The notes under the pieces were generated by a model. The model had not been told where the DNA came from. It did no database searches and worked only from the letters and a program-made list of their open reading frames with translations. From Leifsonia sp. ku-ls (GTDB lineage Bacteria; Actinomycetota; Actinomycetes; Actinomycetales; Microbacteriaceae), in NCBI GenBank assembly GCA_003367665.1, contig QKXI01000004.1:1-64000 (forward strand): DNA of 64,000 bases, written 5' to 3'. A program made the translations under genes and the position numbers. Of this stretch, positions 55,372 through 64,000 are shown piece by piece. How positions within the stretch are numbered: position 1 is the stretch's first letter; every line of letters starts with the position of its first letter.

Positions 55372-57204
55372 ATGAGCATCGCCGAGCTTCCGCTGACCGA
55401 CACCGCATCCGCCGGTGGCCTCGACGCCGTCCGCGCCTGGGTCGACGACATCGCCGCCCTCACCCAGCCCGACGAGGTGGTGTGGTGCGACGGCTCGCTC
55501 GGCGAGGCCGACCGGCTGACCAAGCAGCTCGTGGCCGAGGGCAAGCTGATCCGGCTCAACCCGGAGTGGCGTCCCAACAGCTTCCTCGCCCGCACTGACC
55601 CGGGCGACGTCGCCCGGGTCGAGGACCGCACCTTCATCTGCTCCGAGGACGAGTCGGACGCCGGCCCGACCAACAACTGGCGCGCGCCCGATGCGATGCG
55701 TGCCGAGCTGCGGGAGGTCTTCGCCGGGAGCATGCGCGGGCGCACGATGTACGTCGTCCCGTTCTCGATGGGTCCGGTCGGTGGTCCGATCTCGCAGGTC
55801 GGCATCCAGCTCACCGACTCCGCCTACGTGGCGGTCAGCCTCGGGATGATGACCCGCGTCACCGACGTGGTGCTCGAGCTGATCGACGCCGGGCAGCGGT
55901 GGGTGCCGACCGTGCACAGCGTCGGCTTCCCGCTGGTGGACGCGGACGGCGTCGCCCGCGAGGACGTGCCGTGGCCGTGCAACCCGACCAAGTACATCGT
56001 GCAGTTCCCGGAGACGCGTGAGGTGTGGTCGTACGGCTCGGGCTACGGCGGGAACGCCATCCTGGCCAAGAAGTGCTTCGCGCTGCGGATCGCCTCGGTC
56101 ATGGCGCGCGACGAGGGCTGGCTGGCCGAGCACATGCTCATCATCAAGGTGACCTCGCCGGAGGGGCGCGTGTTCCACTTCGCCGCCGCCTTCCCGTCCG
56201 CGTGCGGCAAGACCAACCTCGCGATGCTGGAGCCGAGCATCCCGGGCTGGACGGTCGAGACCATCGGCGACGACATCGCCTGGCTCCGTCAGGGCCCGGA
56301 CGGCCGGCTGCGCGCGATCAACCCGGAGGCGGGCTTCTTCGGCGTCGCGCCCGGCACCGGCCTCAGCACCAACCGCACCGCGGTGCAGACGCTGTGGGGC
56401 AACACGATCTTCACCAACGTGGCACTGCGCGACGACGGCGACGTCTGGTGGGAGGGGCTGACCGACGAGCCGCCGGCCCACCTGGTCGACTGGGAGGGGA
56501 ACGACTGGACGCCCGGATGCGGTCGCCCGGCCGCGCACCCGAACTCGCGGTTCACCGTGAGCGCCGCGCAGTGCCCGTCCATCGCCGACGACTGGGACGC
56601 GTTCGACGGCGTGCCGATCGACGCCATCCTGTTCGGCGGGCGCCGGGCGACCAACGTCCCGCTGGTGGCGCAGGCCCGCGACTGGAAGCACGGCGTGTTC
56701 ATCGGCGCGACCATCTCGTCGGAGCGCACGGCCGCCGCGGAGGGGACCGTCGGCGAGCTGCGCCGCGACCCGTTCGCCATGTTGCCGTTCTGCGGCTACA
56801 ACATGGCCGACCACTGGGCGCACTGGCTGGAGATCGGCGAGAAGCTGGGTGAGAAGGCCCCCGCGATCTTCCAGGTGAACTGGTTCCGCACCGGCGAGGA
56901 CGGCCGCTTCCTGTGGCCGGGGTTCAGCGAGAACGCGCGCGTGATCGAGTGGATCGCCCGCCGCGTGGAGGGCTCCGCCGGCAGCGTCGGCACGCCGATC
57001 GGTCGCCTCCCCATCGTGGAGGAGCTCGACCTCGACGGCCTCGACCTGCCCGAGGCCGACGTCGCCGCCCTCTTCGAGGTCGACCCTGCGAGCTGGCAGG
57101 CCGAGTGCGACCTGACCGAGCAGTTCTTCGACCGCTTCGGCTCCCGCGTGCCCGCCGCCCTTCGCGCCGAGCTCGCCTCCCTCCGCTACCACCTCCGCGC
57201 CTGA
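55372..57204 (+). CDS. pckG: Phosphoenolpyruvate carboxykinase (GTP)
   Basis: GTP-dependent PEPCK (610 aa), first committed step of gluconeogenesis, converting oxaloacetate to phosphoenolpyruvate. The kinase-1a motif [12 protein letters not shown] contains the hyper-reactive C278; the guanine and metal sites appear in [22 protein letters not shown] and [12 protein letters not shown]. Length is normal. CAAAGGA lies before the ATG. The RamB-like regulator opposite and mqo and acs elsewhere form a coherent acetate and gluconeogenic set. Confidence 0.97.
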   Translation: MSIAELPLTDTASAGGLDAVRAWVDDIAALTQPDEVVWCDGSLGEADRLTKQLVAEGKLIRLNPEWRPNSFLARTDPGDVARVEDRTFICSEDESDAGPTNNWRAPDAMRAELREVFAGSMRGRTMYVVPFSMGPVGGPISQVGIQLTDSAYVAVSLGMMTRVTDVVLELIDAGQRWVPTVHSVGFPLVDADGVAREDVPWPCNPTKYIVQFPETREVWSYGSGYGGNAILAKKCFALRIASVMARDEGWLAEHMLIIKVTSPEGRVFHFAAAFPSACGKTNLAMLEPSIPGWTVETIGDDIAWLRQGPDGRLRAINPEAGFFGVAPGTGLSTNRTAVQTLWGNTIFTNVALRDDGDVWWEGLTDEPPAHLVDWEGNDWTPGCGRPAAHPNSRFTVSAAQCPSIADDWDAFDGVPIDAILFGGRRATNVPLVAQARDWKHGVFIGATISSERTAAAEGTVGELRRDPFAMLPFCGYNMADHWAHWLEIGEKLGEKAPAIFQVNWFRTGEDGRFLWPGFSENARVIEWIARRVEGSAGSVGTPIGRLPIVEELDLDGLDLPEADVAALFEVDPASWQAECDLTEQFFDRFGSRVPAALRAELASLRYHLRA

Positions 57205-57215
57205 CCCCCTCCCCC

Positions 57216-57292
57216 CGCCCACCATCGCTTCCTCACTTAATCCGCCGCCACGCCGGCCCAAGCCGGATTAATCGAGGAAGCGATGGTGGGCG
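57216..57292. terminator. Second nested inverted repeat between convergent genes
   Basis: Arms of 19 bp (CGCCCACCATCGCTTCCTC and its complement) enclose a second pair TTAATCCG/CGGATTAA and a 19-nt loop. It fills the gap between convergent pckG and the ABC exporter. The sequence differs from the element at 53734 but the architecture is the same. Confidence 0.65.
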
Positions 57293-57301
57293 AGGCCGGG
57301 G

Positions 57302-59269
57302 TTAGACGAGGAGTTGGTGCTTGGCCAGGTCTCGGTACAGGGGGGTGGAGTCGACGAGTTCGGAGTGGGTGCCGGTGCCGACGACGCGCCCGTGGTCGAG
57401 GACGACGATCTGGTCGGAGTCCACGACCGTGGAGAGGCGGTGCGCGATGACGAGGAGGGTGCGGTCCTCGGCGACCGCGTCGATCGCCTCCCGCATCAGC
57501 TGCTCGTTGCGGCCGTCCAGGCTGGAGGTCGACTCGTCGAGGAGCAGCACCGGCGGCGCGGCGAGCAGCGCGCGGGCGATGGCCAGGCGCTGACGCTCGC
57601 CGCCGGAGAGCATGATGCCGTCCTCGCCGACCGGCGCGTCCAGGCCGAGGTCGCTGCGCTCCAGCACCTCGGTCAGATTCACGGCGTGCAGCACGTCGAC
57701 GCACTGCTGGTCGGTGGCGTCGGGCGTGGCCAGCGTCAGGTTGTCGCGGAGGGATCCGGCGAGCACGGGAGCATCCTGCTCGACGTAGCCGATCTGCGAC
57801 CGCAGGGCGACGCGGTCGAGCGAGCGGACATCCATCCCGCCGAACCGCACCTCGCCGGCCTGCGGGTCGTAGAACCGCTCGACCAGCGCGAGGATCGTGG
57901 ACTTGCCGGCGCCGGACGGTCCGACGAGCGCCGTCCGCTTGCCGCGCGGCACGCGGAAGCTGACGCCGTGGAGCACGCCGCCGTGCGCGAGCGGACCCTC
58001 GCCGCCGCCGGAGCCCGCCGCCGCCTCCGCCTCGGCCACCACGTCGGCGCCGGTGAGCGCCTCGAACGCGAGCCGCTCCGGCGTCGGCTCGGCGGGAGCC
58101 GCGGGAGCGGTCGCCGTCTCCTCCTTCGCCGTCTCCGGGTAGGCGAACCTCACGTCGACGAACTCGATCGCCGGCGCCTCCGGGGCGAGCCCTTCGTTGG
58201 CAGCCCCGACCGTCAGGGCGAGCGGGGCGAGCTCGCGGTCGCGCTGGTCCTCGGTCGGCAGGTCGAGGATCTCCTGGATGCGGCCGAGCGCCCCGAGCGC
58301 CGAGTTCACCGCCGCGATGGCGCCGAAGGCCTGACCGAGCGGCAGGATCATCATGAACAGGAAGAGGATGAATGACACCAGGCTCGCGATGGTGATCGCC
58401 CCGCTCGCCACGCGGAAGCCGCCGACGCCGAGCACGACGAGGAACGACACCTGCATCGCGATGCCGGCGACGGGCACGACGAGGGCCGAGATCTTGGCGA
58501 CCCGGATGCCCATCTTCCAGGCGCCCGTCGCATCCTCGTCGACCGCGGCGATCTCCCGCTCGGTGGCGTTCGCCGCGCGGATGGTCCGCACCGAGCTGAT
58601 CGCGCGCTCCACCGCCGCGGCGAGGTCGCCGACCTTGGTCTGCGCCTTCTGGCTGGCGACGCGGATGCGGCCGGAGAGCAGCACGACGGTCACGACCGAG
58701 ACGGCGACGACCAGCACGGTCAGCCCGAGCAGCACCGGGTCGATGATGAGCATCGCGATGAGGGCGCCGATGAACGTGAGCGCGCCGCCGATCGCCTCCA
58801 CGAGTCCCTGCGTGAGCACCGCGCGCAGCAGCGTGGTGTCCGACCCGACGCGCGAGACCAGGTCGCCGGTGCGGCGGGTGTCGAACTCGCTGATCGGCAG
58901 GCGCAGCATCCGGCCGACGAGCTTGCGGCGCGACGACAGCACGACGCCCTCTCCTGTGCGCTGCAGCAGGTAGTGCTGGTAGCCCGAGATGAGCCCGGAG
59001 ATCACGACGAGGGCGACCAGTGCCCAGACGAGCCCGCCGAGCGGCTGCTGGGCGCCGACCGCGGTGATGACCTGGCTCACCAGCAGCGGCTGGGCGAGGC
59101 TCGCGGCGGCGCCGAGGATGCTCAGCACCACCACGAAGGCGAGGACGCGCTTGTGCTCGAGCAGGTAGGGCAGCAGCTGGGAGAAGCGGGCGCGGGGGCC
59201 GGCGTCGTCGGCGGGTCGTCCGAAGCCGCGGCGGCGGCGCGGTGCGGCGGTGGTGGACGTGCTGGACAT
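57302..59269 (-). CDS. ABC exporter (fused permease and ATPase half-transporter)
   Basis: 655 aa. Six membrane helices lie between residues 40 and 320 (LLEHKRVLAFVVVLSILGAAAS onward), followed by the ATPase with Walker A GPSGAGKST, Q-loop YVEQDAP, signature LSGGERQRL and Walker B LLLDESTSSLDG. A 50-residue Ala/Glu/Pro/Gly-rich insert sits between the FAYP strand and VLHGVSFRVP of the ATPase, which is unusual. It lies downstream of a small HTH protein, 50 nt apart on the same strand, and is probably under its control. Substrate unknown; drug or lipid export is likely. Confidence 0.93.
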   Translation of the reverse strand: MSSTSTTAAPRRRRGFGRPADDAGPRARFSQLLPYLLEHKRVLAFVVVLSILGAAASLAQPLLVSQVITAVGAQQPLGGLVWALVALVVISGLISGYQHYLLQRTGEGVVLSSRRKLVGRMLRLPISEFDTRRTGDLVSRVGSDTTLLRAVLTQGLVEAIGGALTFIGALIAMLIIDPVLLGLTVLVVAVSVVTVVLLSGRIRVASQKAQTKVGDLAAAVERAISSVRTIRAANATEREIAAVDEDATGAWKMGIRVAKISALVVPVAGIAMQVSFLVVLGVGGFRVASGAITIASLVSFILFLFMMILPLGQAFGAIAAVNSALGALGRIQEILDLPTEDQRDRELAPLALTVGAANEGLAPEAPAIEFVDVRFAYPETAKEETATAPAAPAEPTPERLAFEALTGADVVAEAEAAAGSGGGEGPLAHGGVLHGVSFRVPRGKRTALVGPSGAGKSTILALVERFYDPQAGEVRFGGMDVRSLDRVALRSQIGYVEQDAPVLAGSLRDNLTLATPDATDQQCVDVLHAVNLTEVLERSDLGLDAPVGEDGIMLSGGERQRLAIARALLAAPPVLLLDESTSSLDGRNEQLMREAIDAVAEDRTLLVIAHRLSTVVDSDQIVVLDHGRVVGTGTHSELVDSTPLYRDLAKHQLLV

Positions 59270-59319
59270 CGGGTTGGCTTCCGTTCGAGGTGGGGGGATC
59301 GGCGTCGGGCGGCGCGTCG

Positions 59320-59535
59320 TCAGCTACGACCGTACTTCTTGTGGACTGCCTGTTTGCTGACACCGAGCGCGAGGGCGATGAGCTGCCAGGTCGCGTTGGC
59401 GTTGCGGGCGCGCCGGACGGCGACGGCCTCCACGCGGTCGAGCTCGCGGTGCATGCGGGCGATGGCGCGCAGCGCGACGATCGGGTCGTCTGAGTCGGCG
59501 TCGCCGGCGAGGGTGTGGAGGGTGGAGCGATCCAT
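59320..59535 (-). CDS. Small HTH protein, probable autorepressor of the export locus
   Basis: 71 residues: an amphipathic N-terminal helix (DPIVALRAIARMHRELDRVEAVAVRRARNAN) and a C-terminal helix-turn-helix (WQLIALALGVSKQAVHKKYG). ATG 59535 lies 7 nt after a near-ideal promoter, TTGACA-17-TATGGT, making it leaderless; an ATG at 59547 would start inside the -10 box and is excluded. Two palindromes sit on the -35 and the -10 of this promoter. An ABC exporter follows, and a second ABC system diverges. Confidence 0.85.
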   Translation of the reverse strand: MDRSTLHTLAGDADSDDPIVALRAIARMHRELDRVEAVAVRRARNANATWQLIALALGVSKQAVHKKYGRS

Positions 59536-59538
59536 GCC

Positions 59539-59554
59539 GTCAACCATAGTTGAC
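59539..59554. promoter_or_regulatory. Operator 1 of the HTH/ABC locus
   Basis: GTCAAC-CATA-GTTGAC, a perfect inverted repeat, covers the minus-strand -10 box TATGGT. Confidence 0.8.
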
Positions 59555-59571
59555 CGCGCTAGAGGTGTCAA
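59543..59571 (-). promoter_or_regulatory. Promoter of the small HTH gene
   Basis: On the minus strand, TTGACA (59571-59566) and TATGGT (59548-59543) are separated by 17 bp, the best promoter match in the window. Transcription should start at or next to the ATG. Confidence 0.8.
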
Positions 59572-59582
59572 CCTGGATTGAC
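59567..59582. promoter_or_regulatory. Operator 2 of the HTH/ABC locus
   Basis: GTCAAC-CTGG-ATTGAC repeats operator 1 with one mismatch, 28 bp away, and covers the minus-strand -35. Confidence 0.75.
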
Positions 59583-59612
59583 GCACCCCCGGCGAATGTC
59601 GCCGGTCGCGGC

Positions 59613-59618
59613 TACAGT
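59613..59618 (+). promoter_or_regulatory. -10 element of the divergent ABC operon
   Basis: TACAGT lies 8 nt before the ATG at 59627. There is no Shine-Dalgarno. Confidence 0.55.
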
Positions 59619-59626
59619 GCTGAACT

Positions 59627-60553
59627 ATGCCGACGCCCGTCATCGCCGCCCGCGACCTGGTCAAGAAGTACAAAGACGTCGCCGCCGTCGACGGGATCAG
59701 CTTCGAGGTCGAGCCGGGGGAGTCGTTCGGGCTGCTCGGTCCGAACGGCGCAGGCAAGTCGACCACCATGCGGATGATCGGCGCGGTCTCGACCCGCACG
59801 GGCGGCGAACTCAGCATCCTCGGCCTCGACCCCGACCGCTACGGGCCGGAGATCCGCAGCCGCCTCGGCGTCGTGCCGCAGGCCGACAACCTCGACACCG
59901 AGCTCCGCGTGCGCGACAACCTCATCGTCTACGGCCGCTACTTCGGCCTGCCGGCGGCGCGCGTCCGCGCGCGCGCCGACGAACTGCTGGCCTTCGCGCA
60001 GCTGGAGGACAAGGCGAAGGCCAAGGTCGACGACCTCTCCGGCGGCATGAAGCGGCGGCTGACCATCGCCAGGGCGCTCATCAACGACCCGCGCATCCTG
60101 CTGCTCGACGAGCCGACCACGGGCCTCGACCCGCAGGCGCGGCACATCCTCTGGGACCGGCTGTTCCGGCTCAAGGAGCAGGGCACGACGCTCGTGCTGA
60201 CCACGCACTACATGGACGAGGCGGAGCAGCTGTGCGACCGCCTCGTGGTGGTCGACAAGGGTACGATCATGGCGGAGGGGTCCCCGGCGGCCCTCATCCG
60301 GCGGTACTCGACGCGCGAGGTGCTGGAGGTGCGCTTCGGCTCCGACCGCAACGCCGAGGTCGCCGAGCAGCTGCAGGGCATCGGCGACCGCGTCGAGGTG
60401 CTGCCCGACCGCATCCTCGTCTACAGCGACGACGGCGAGGCCGAGCTGGCGCGGATCGCGCAGCGGGGACTCCACCCGCTCACCAGCCTGGTGCGCCGCT
60501 CCAGCCTGGAGGACGTCTTCCTCCGACTCACCGGACGGAGCCTGATCGAATGA
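59627..60553 (+). CDS. ABC transporter ATP-binding protein (DrrA/NodI type)
   Basis: 308 aa. Walker A GPNGAGKST, Q-loop VPQADNLD, signature LSGGMKRRL, Walker B LLLDEPTTGLDP and H-loop LTTHYMDEAEQL; a C-terminal regulatory extension begins near residue 220. It energises the two ABC-2 permeases encoded next, with ATGA and GTGA junctions joining all three genes. The divergent HTH gene and its operators lie 45-90 nt upstream, so coregulation is likely. Confidence 0.94.
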   Translation: MPTPVIAARDLVKKYKDVAAVDGISFEVEPGESFGLLGPNGAGKSTTMRMIGAVSTRTGGELSILGLDPDRYGPEIRSRLGVVPQADNLDTELRVRDNLIVYGRYFGLPAARVRARADELLAFAQLEDKAKAKVDDLSGGMKRRLTIARALINDPRILLLDEPTTGLDPQARHILWDRLFRLKEQGTTLVLTTHYMDEAEQLCDRLVVVDKGTIMAEGSPAALIRRYSTREVLEVRFGSDRNAEVAEQLQGIGDRVEVLPDRILVYSDDGEAELARIAQRGLHPLTSLVRRSSLEDVFLRLTGRSLIE

Positions 60554-61377
60554 CCGTCGAGACGCACGACGCGCTCGCCGGGGCCGTGCGGCCGCGGCGG
60601 TTCGGCGCCTGGTACGTGGCGGAGCACCGCTTCCGCGTGATGCGCTCGTACCTCCAGACGGTGCTCGTGACCGGCTTCGGCAATCCACTGCTCTACCTGC
60701 TCGCGATGGGCTTCGGTCTGGGCAGCCTGGTCAGCGCGAACCTCGGGCCGCACGCGGTCGATGGCGTCAGCTACTTGGCGTTCGTCGCGCCGGCGCTGCT
60801 CTGCACGGCGGCCGTGACGGTCGCGAGCGAGGAGTTCACCTACCCGATCATGCTCGGGTTCAAGTGGAACCCCACCTTCTACGGCATCAACGCCTCGCCG
60901 ATCTCGCCCGGCCAGATCATCGACGGCGTGGTCATCGCCGTCCTCGCCCGACTGCTCGGCACGACCGTGGTCTACTTCGCGTTCATGCTGCTGTTCGGTG
61001 CGGTGCCGAGCCCGTGGGGCTGGCTCAGCATCCTCGTCGGCACGCTCGGCGGCCTGGCCTTCGGCGCGCCGATCATGGCCTACGTCGCGACCCTGGAGCA
61101 GGACACCGGGCAGATCGCGATGCTGATGCGGTTCGTGCTGCTGCCGATGACGCTCTTCTCCGGCACCTTCTTCCCGCTCGCCACCATGCCGCCGTACCTG
61201 CAGTGGATCGGCTGGATCTCGCCCCTCTGGCACTCCACCGAGCTCTCGCGGGTCTTCACCTACGGGATGAGCGAACCGCTGTGGCTGTCGGTCGTGCACG
61301 TGCTCTACCTGGCCGCACTCTTCGTCGTGTTCTGGCGGTGGACGCGCCGCATCGCGGGAAAGAGGCTCAACAAGTGA
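60550..61377 (+). CDS. ABC-2 type permease, first subunit
   Basis: 275 aa with six membrane helices and the ABC-2 pattern SGTFFPLATMPPYLQWIGWISPLWHSTELSR before the last helix. The start ATGA overlaps the ATPase stop. With the following gene it forms a heterodimeric channel of the DrrB/NodJ type. A second permease of different sequence, rather than a homodimer, is the arrangement seen in several actinobacterial drug or lipid exporters. Confidence 0.92.
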   Translation: MTVETHDALAGAVRPRRFGAWYVAEHRFRVMRSYLQTVLVTGFGNPLLYLLAMGFGLGSLVSANLGPHAVDGVSYLAFVAPALLCTAAVTVASEEFTYPIMLGFKWNPTFYGINASPISPGQIIDGVVIAVLARLLGTTVVYFAFMLLFGAVPSPWGWLSILVGTLGGLAFGAPIMAYVATLEQDTGQIAMLMRFVLLPMTLFSGTFFPLATMPPYLQWIGWISPLWHSTELSRVFTYGMSEPLWLSVVHVLYLAALFVVFWRWTRRIAGKRLNK

Positions 61378-62204
61378 CGGCCACCGACGAGCGCCGGACC
61401 GCGGAGACGCCGCGATCCCGTCCGCTGCGCGCGTTGTACGCCGGCAACGCCCGGTCGGTCATGCAGCGCGGCTGGTCGGCCACGCGCTCCACCAACTGGC
61501 TGGTCATCGTCTCCGGCTTCTTCGAGCCGATCTTCTACCTGCTGTCGCTCGGGATCGGCTTCGGCGCCCTGGTCGGCGATGTGCAGACCTCGTCGGGGCA
61601 GCTGGTGCCGTACGCCGCCTTCGTCGCGCCGGCGCTGCTCGCGACGGCGGCCATGAACGGCGCGGTGTACGACTCGACCTGGAACGTGTTCTTCAAGATG
61701 CACTTCGCCAAGCTCTACGAGGGGATGCTGGCCACGTCGCTCGGGCCGCTCGACGTCGCGCTCGGCGAGATCCTGCTGGCACTGTTGCGCGGCGCGCTCT
61801 ACGCGCTCGGCTTCATGCTGGTCATGCAGGCGCTCGGGCTGAACCTGTCGTGGTGGGCGCTGCTCGCCCTCCCCGCCGTGCTGCTGATCGCCTTCGGGTT
61901 CGCGAGCTTCGGGATGGGCATCACGAGCTACATGAAGACGTTCCAGCAGATGGACTGGATCAACTTCATCCTGCTGCCGATGTTCCTGCTCTCGGCGACG
62001 TTCTACCCGATCACGGTCTACCCCGAGCCGCTGCAGGTCGTCATCAAGGCGCTGCCGCTGTGGCAGGGCGTGGAGCTCGTGCGGGGTCTGACCACGGGCC
62101 AGGTCGACGCCGGGATGCTCTGGCACGTGCTGTACTTCGTCGTGATGATCGTGCTCGGCCTCATCCTGACCACCCGCCGGCTGCGCGCCCTGTTCCTGGA
62201 CTGA
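61374..62204 (+). CDS. ABC-2 type permease, second subunit
   Basis: 276 aa, six helices, with LLSATFYPITVYPEPLQVVIKALPLWQGVELVRGL as the ABC-2 signature region. GTG 61374 overlaps the preceding stop (GTGA). It is clearly related to the first permease but diverged, which fits a heterodimer. The next gene is convergent with only 21 nt between, and no terminator hairpin is seen. Confidence 0.92.
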   Translation: MTATDERRTAETPRSRPLRALYAGNARSVMQRGWSATRSTNWLVIVSGFFEPIFYLLSLGIGFGALVGDVQTSSGQLVPYAAFVAPALLATAAMNGAVYDSTWNVFFKMHFAKLYEGMLATSLGPLDVALGEILLALLRGALYALGFMLVMQALGLNLSWWALLALPAVLLIAFGFASFGMGITSYMKTFQQMDWINFILLPMFLLSATFYPITVYPEPLQVVIKALPLWQGVELVRGLTTGQVDAGMLWHVLYFVVMIVLGLILTTRRLRALFLD

Positions 62205-62225
62205 GCGCGCAGCGGGCGGACCGGG

Positions 62226-63620
62226 TCAGCTGACGTTCTCGGTGAAGTCGACGTCGCGCGTCTCCTTGGAGAGCAGGAGCGCGATGAGCGTGAGCACACC
62301 GGCGGCGGACAGGTAGACGCCCACCCAGAAGGTGCTGCCGTGGCCGAGCGTCCACAGCCAGACCGCGATGGTCGGCGCGACCGCGGCGCCGAGCACGCTG
62401 GACAGGTTGTAGGAGATGGCCGAGCCGGTGTACCGGACGTTGGTCGGGAACAGCTCCGGCAGTTCGGCGCCCATCGGTCCGAAGGTGAGGCCCATGAGCG
62501 TGAAGCCGATGATGAGCAGCGCCATGGTGCCGACCGTCCCGCCGGCGAACAGCGGCACGAACAGCAGGCCGAAGACGATGATGCCGATGGTGACCCAGAT
62601 CAGCGTCTTGCGGCGTCCGTACCGCTCGGCCAGAGGGCCGGCGACCAGGGTGAACACGCCGAAGAACACCACGCCGACGATGAGCATGATCAGGAAGTCG
62701 TTGCGGCTGTAGCCGAGCCCCGGCACGAAGCCCGCCGCCGAGAACGTCTTGCCGGCCTTCTCCGCGGCGGCCTGAGCCTGCGCGGTGGTCGCGGCAGTGG
62801 TGCCGTAGGTCAGCGTGAACGCGGTCATCAGGTAGAACAGCACGTAGGTGGCCAGCATGATGAACGTGCCGAGCACGATCTGCCACCAGCTGGTGCGGAA
62901 GACGCGCGCGAGCGGCAGCTTGGCCACCTCGCCGGTGTCGACCACCTTCTGGAAGGCCGGCGTCTCGACCAGCTTGAGCCGCACGTACAGGCCGACGATC
63001 ACCAGCACCGCGCTGAGCAGGAACGGGATGCGCCAGCCCCAGGCCGCGAACGCCTCCGGGGCGATGGTCAGGCTCAGGATGAGGAACAGCACGTTCGCGA
63101 CGATGAAGCCGATCGGCGCGCCCAGCTGCGGGAAGGTGCCGTAGATCGCACGCTTGCCGGCCGGGGCGTTCTCCGTCGCGAGCAGCGCGGCGCCGCTCCA
63201 CTCGCCGCCGAGCCCGAGGCCCTGGCAGAAGCGCATGACGACGAGCAGGAACGGCGCCCAGAACTCCCAGCCGGGGACCTGTGCCGTGGGCAGGCAGCCG
63301 ATCAGCACCGTCGCGATGCCCATGGTGAGCAGCGAGCCGACGAGCGTGCCCTTCCGGCCGATCCGGTCGCCGAAGTGGCCGAACAGGATGGAGCCGACGG
63401 GCCGCGCGATGAACGCGACGCCGAACACGGCGAAGGAGGAGAGGAGCGCGGTGGTCGGGTCCTCGCTGGTGAAGAACAGCGCGGGGAAGACCAGGACGGC
63501 CGCGGTCGCGTAGACGTAGAAGTCGTAGAACTCGATCGAGGTGCCGATGAGGCTGGCGAGGATGACGCGGCCGCGAGTGTTCGCGGGGGCGGGCGTGGTG
63601 ACGGGGGCCGTCGTAGACAT
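62226..63620 (-). CDS. MFS transporter, metabolite:H+ symporter (MHS) family
   Basis: 464 aa with twelve helices. MHS markers are RVILASLIGTSIEFYDFYVYATAA at the first helix, GHFGDRIGRKGTLVG in loop 2-3 and LPELFPTNVRYTGSAISYNL in the second half. Members carry proline/betaine, alpha-ketoglutarate, shikimate or citrate. ATG 63620 (MSTTAPVTT) is chosen; an in-frame start 105 nt upstream would add a non-conserved basic stretch. The substrate cannot be assigned. Confidence 0.9.
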   Translation of the reverse strand: MSTTAPVTTPAPANTRGRVILASLIGTSIEFYDFYVYATAAVLVFPALFFTSEDPTTALLSSFAVFGVAFIARPVGSILFGHFGDRIGRKGTLVGSLLTMGIATVLIGCLPTAQVPGWEFWAPFLLVVMRFCQGLGLGGEWSGAALLATENAPAGKRAIYGTFPQLGAPIGFIVANVLFLILSLTIAPEAFAAWGWRIPFLLSAVLVIVGLYVRLKLVETPAFQKVVDTGEVAKLPLARVFRTSWWQIVLGTFIMLATYVLFYLMTAFTLTYGTTAATTAQAQAAAEKAGKTFSAAGFVPGLGYSRNDFLIMLIVGVVFFGVFTLVAGPLAERYGRRKTLIWVTIGIIVFGLLFVPLFAGGTVGTMALLIIGFTLMGLTFGPMGAELPELFPTNVRYTGSAISYNLSSVLGAAVAPTIAVWLWTLGHGSTFWVGVYLSAAGVLTLIALLLSKETRDVDFTENVS

Positions 63621-63773
63621 GCGTGTGGAGAGCTTCCGGAGATACGAGAGTGATCGCACGGCGTGCGCGGCGTCGGTCGGGCGGAAGCGCGCGGGGCGGG
63701 AGGTCGGAAAGCGCTTTTGGCGCACCTTCTACCCTATGCGGGCGCGGGGAGGACGCCGAATCGGCCCGATCGG

Positions 63774-63779
63774 TAACCT
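63774..63779 (+). promoter_or_regulatory. -10 element of the last gene, leaderless
   Basis: TAACCT followed by 6 nt and the ATG; no Shine-Dalgarno. Confidence 0.6.
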
Positions 63780-63785
63780 GGGGAC

Positions 63786-64000
63786 ATGGAAACGCTCTTC
63801 GCCGTACTGCATGTGGTCACCGCCGTCTTCATCGTCGGGCCCATGGCCATCCTCCCCATGACCGCGATGCGCGCCGTCCGCGCGGGCGACGCCCGCCAGG
63901 TCGAGACGCTCGCGAAGTCGACGAACCTGCTGTCGCTGCTGTCCCTGCTCGTGGTGCTGTTCGGGTTCGGCGTGATGGGGCTGGCCGACAAGAAGTACGG
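63786..64000 (+). CDS. Small membrane protein, DUF2269-like (3' end outside window)
   Basis: The first 71 residues are visible: METLFAVLHVVTAVFIVGPM forms a first helix with a conserved-looking histidine, and SLLSLLVVLFGFGVMGL a second. The layout resembles DUF2269-type four-helix proteins, but the second half is missing, so the call is tentative. Confidence 0.65.
   Translation, partial: METLFAVLHVVTAVFIVGPMAILPMTAMRAVRAGDARQVETLAKSTNLLSLLSLLVVLFGFGVMGLADKKY

Overview
The window is high-GC actinobacterial chromosome. The gene content suggests Microbacteriaceae, probably near Leifsonia: dnaX-recR followed by lysC-asd, a RamB/PrpR-type regulator opposite GTP-dependent pckG, LAxTG sortase signals, a 6C RNA, and many leaderless genes with a TANNNT -10 box 6-7 nt before the start codon. 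The genus is inference. No transposase, integrase, plasmid or phage gene and no CRISPR array is visible. The region is a compact core chromosome with accessory surface, export and regulatory genes between housekeeping loci.

Layout: 1-5.1 kb holds the 3' end of dnaX (repeat-rich tail), recR, lysC (with a probable internal start for a beta subunit), asd, and a MerR regulator divergent from a small membrane protein across two perfect operators. 5.1-9.8 kb has mqo, an ABC-F protein behind a long structured leader, and a radical SAM protein behind a perfect LexA box. 9.9-13.1 kb is a three-gene signalling operon (kinase, degenerate kinase-like membrane protein, response regulator). 13.1-19.5 kb has tdk, ugd, a DUF4012 protein, a small LAxTG wall protein, a luciferase-like oxidoreductase and an FMN reductase.

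19.6-26.3 kb has a tRNA-Pro with a very long palindromic terminator, a class A penicillin-binding protein with PASTA domains plus a metallophosphoesterase, a DUF4177-ridA pair, acs, and a 6C small RNA. 26.4-36.2 kb follows with a minimal tad (Flp pilus) locus, topA, tmk, holB and a lipoprotein peptidase. The last tad gene has no stop codon before topA.

36.2-45.3 kb: a TetR regulator, tRNA-Thr, a DUF1304 protein divergent from a GAF-LuxR regulator, an ECF sigma factor with a membrane-anchored beta-propeller, dacB, pncA and an MMPL exporter. 45.3-53.7 kb: a hydrolase, a wall-anchored metzincin protease with seven Ig-like repeats, and an Lrp-aldehyde dehydrogenase-thiolase-SDR catabolic operon. 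53.8-64 kb: a RamB-like regulator divergent from pckG with a matching pair of inverted 12-mers, then a 71-residue HTH protein between two ABC export systems with two operators sitting on its promoter, an MHS transporter, and the start of a small membrane protein.

Functional threads: aspartate-family amino acid synthesis (lysC, asd); acetate and gluconeogenic carbon use (acs, mqo, pckG, RamB-like regulator); envelope building (PBP, dacB, ugd, sortase substrates); and export (ABC-F, MMPL, two ABC systems). Several regulators sit next to well-formed palindromes, which makes the window unusually rich in testable operator predictions.
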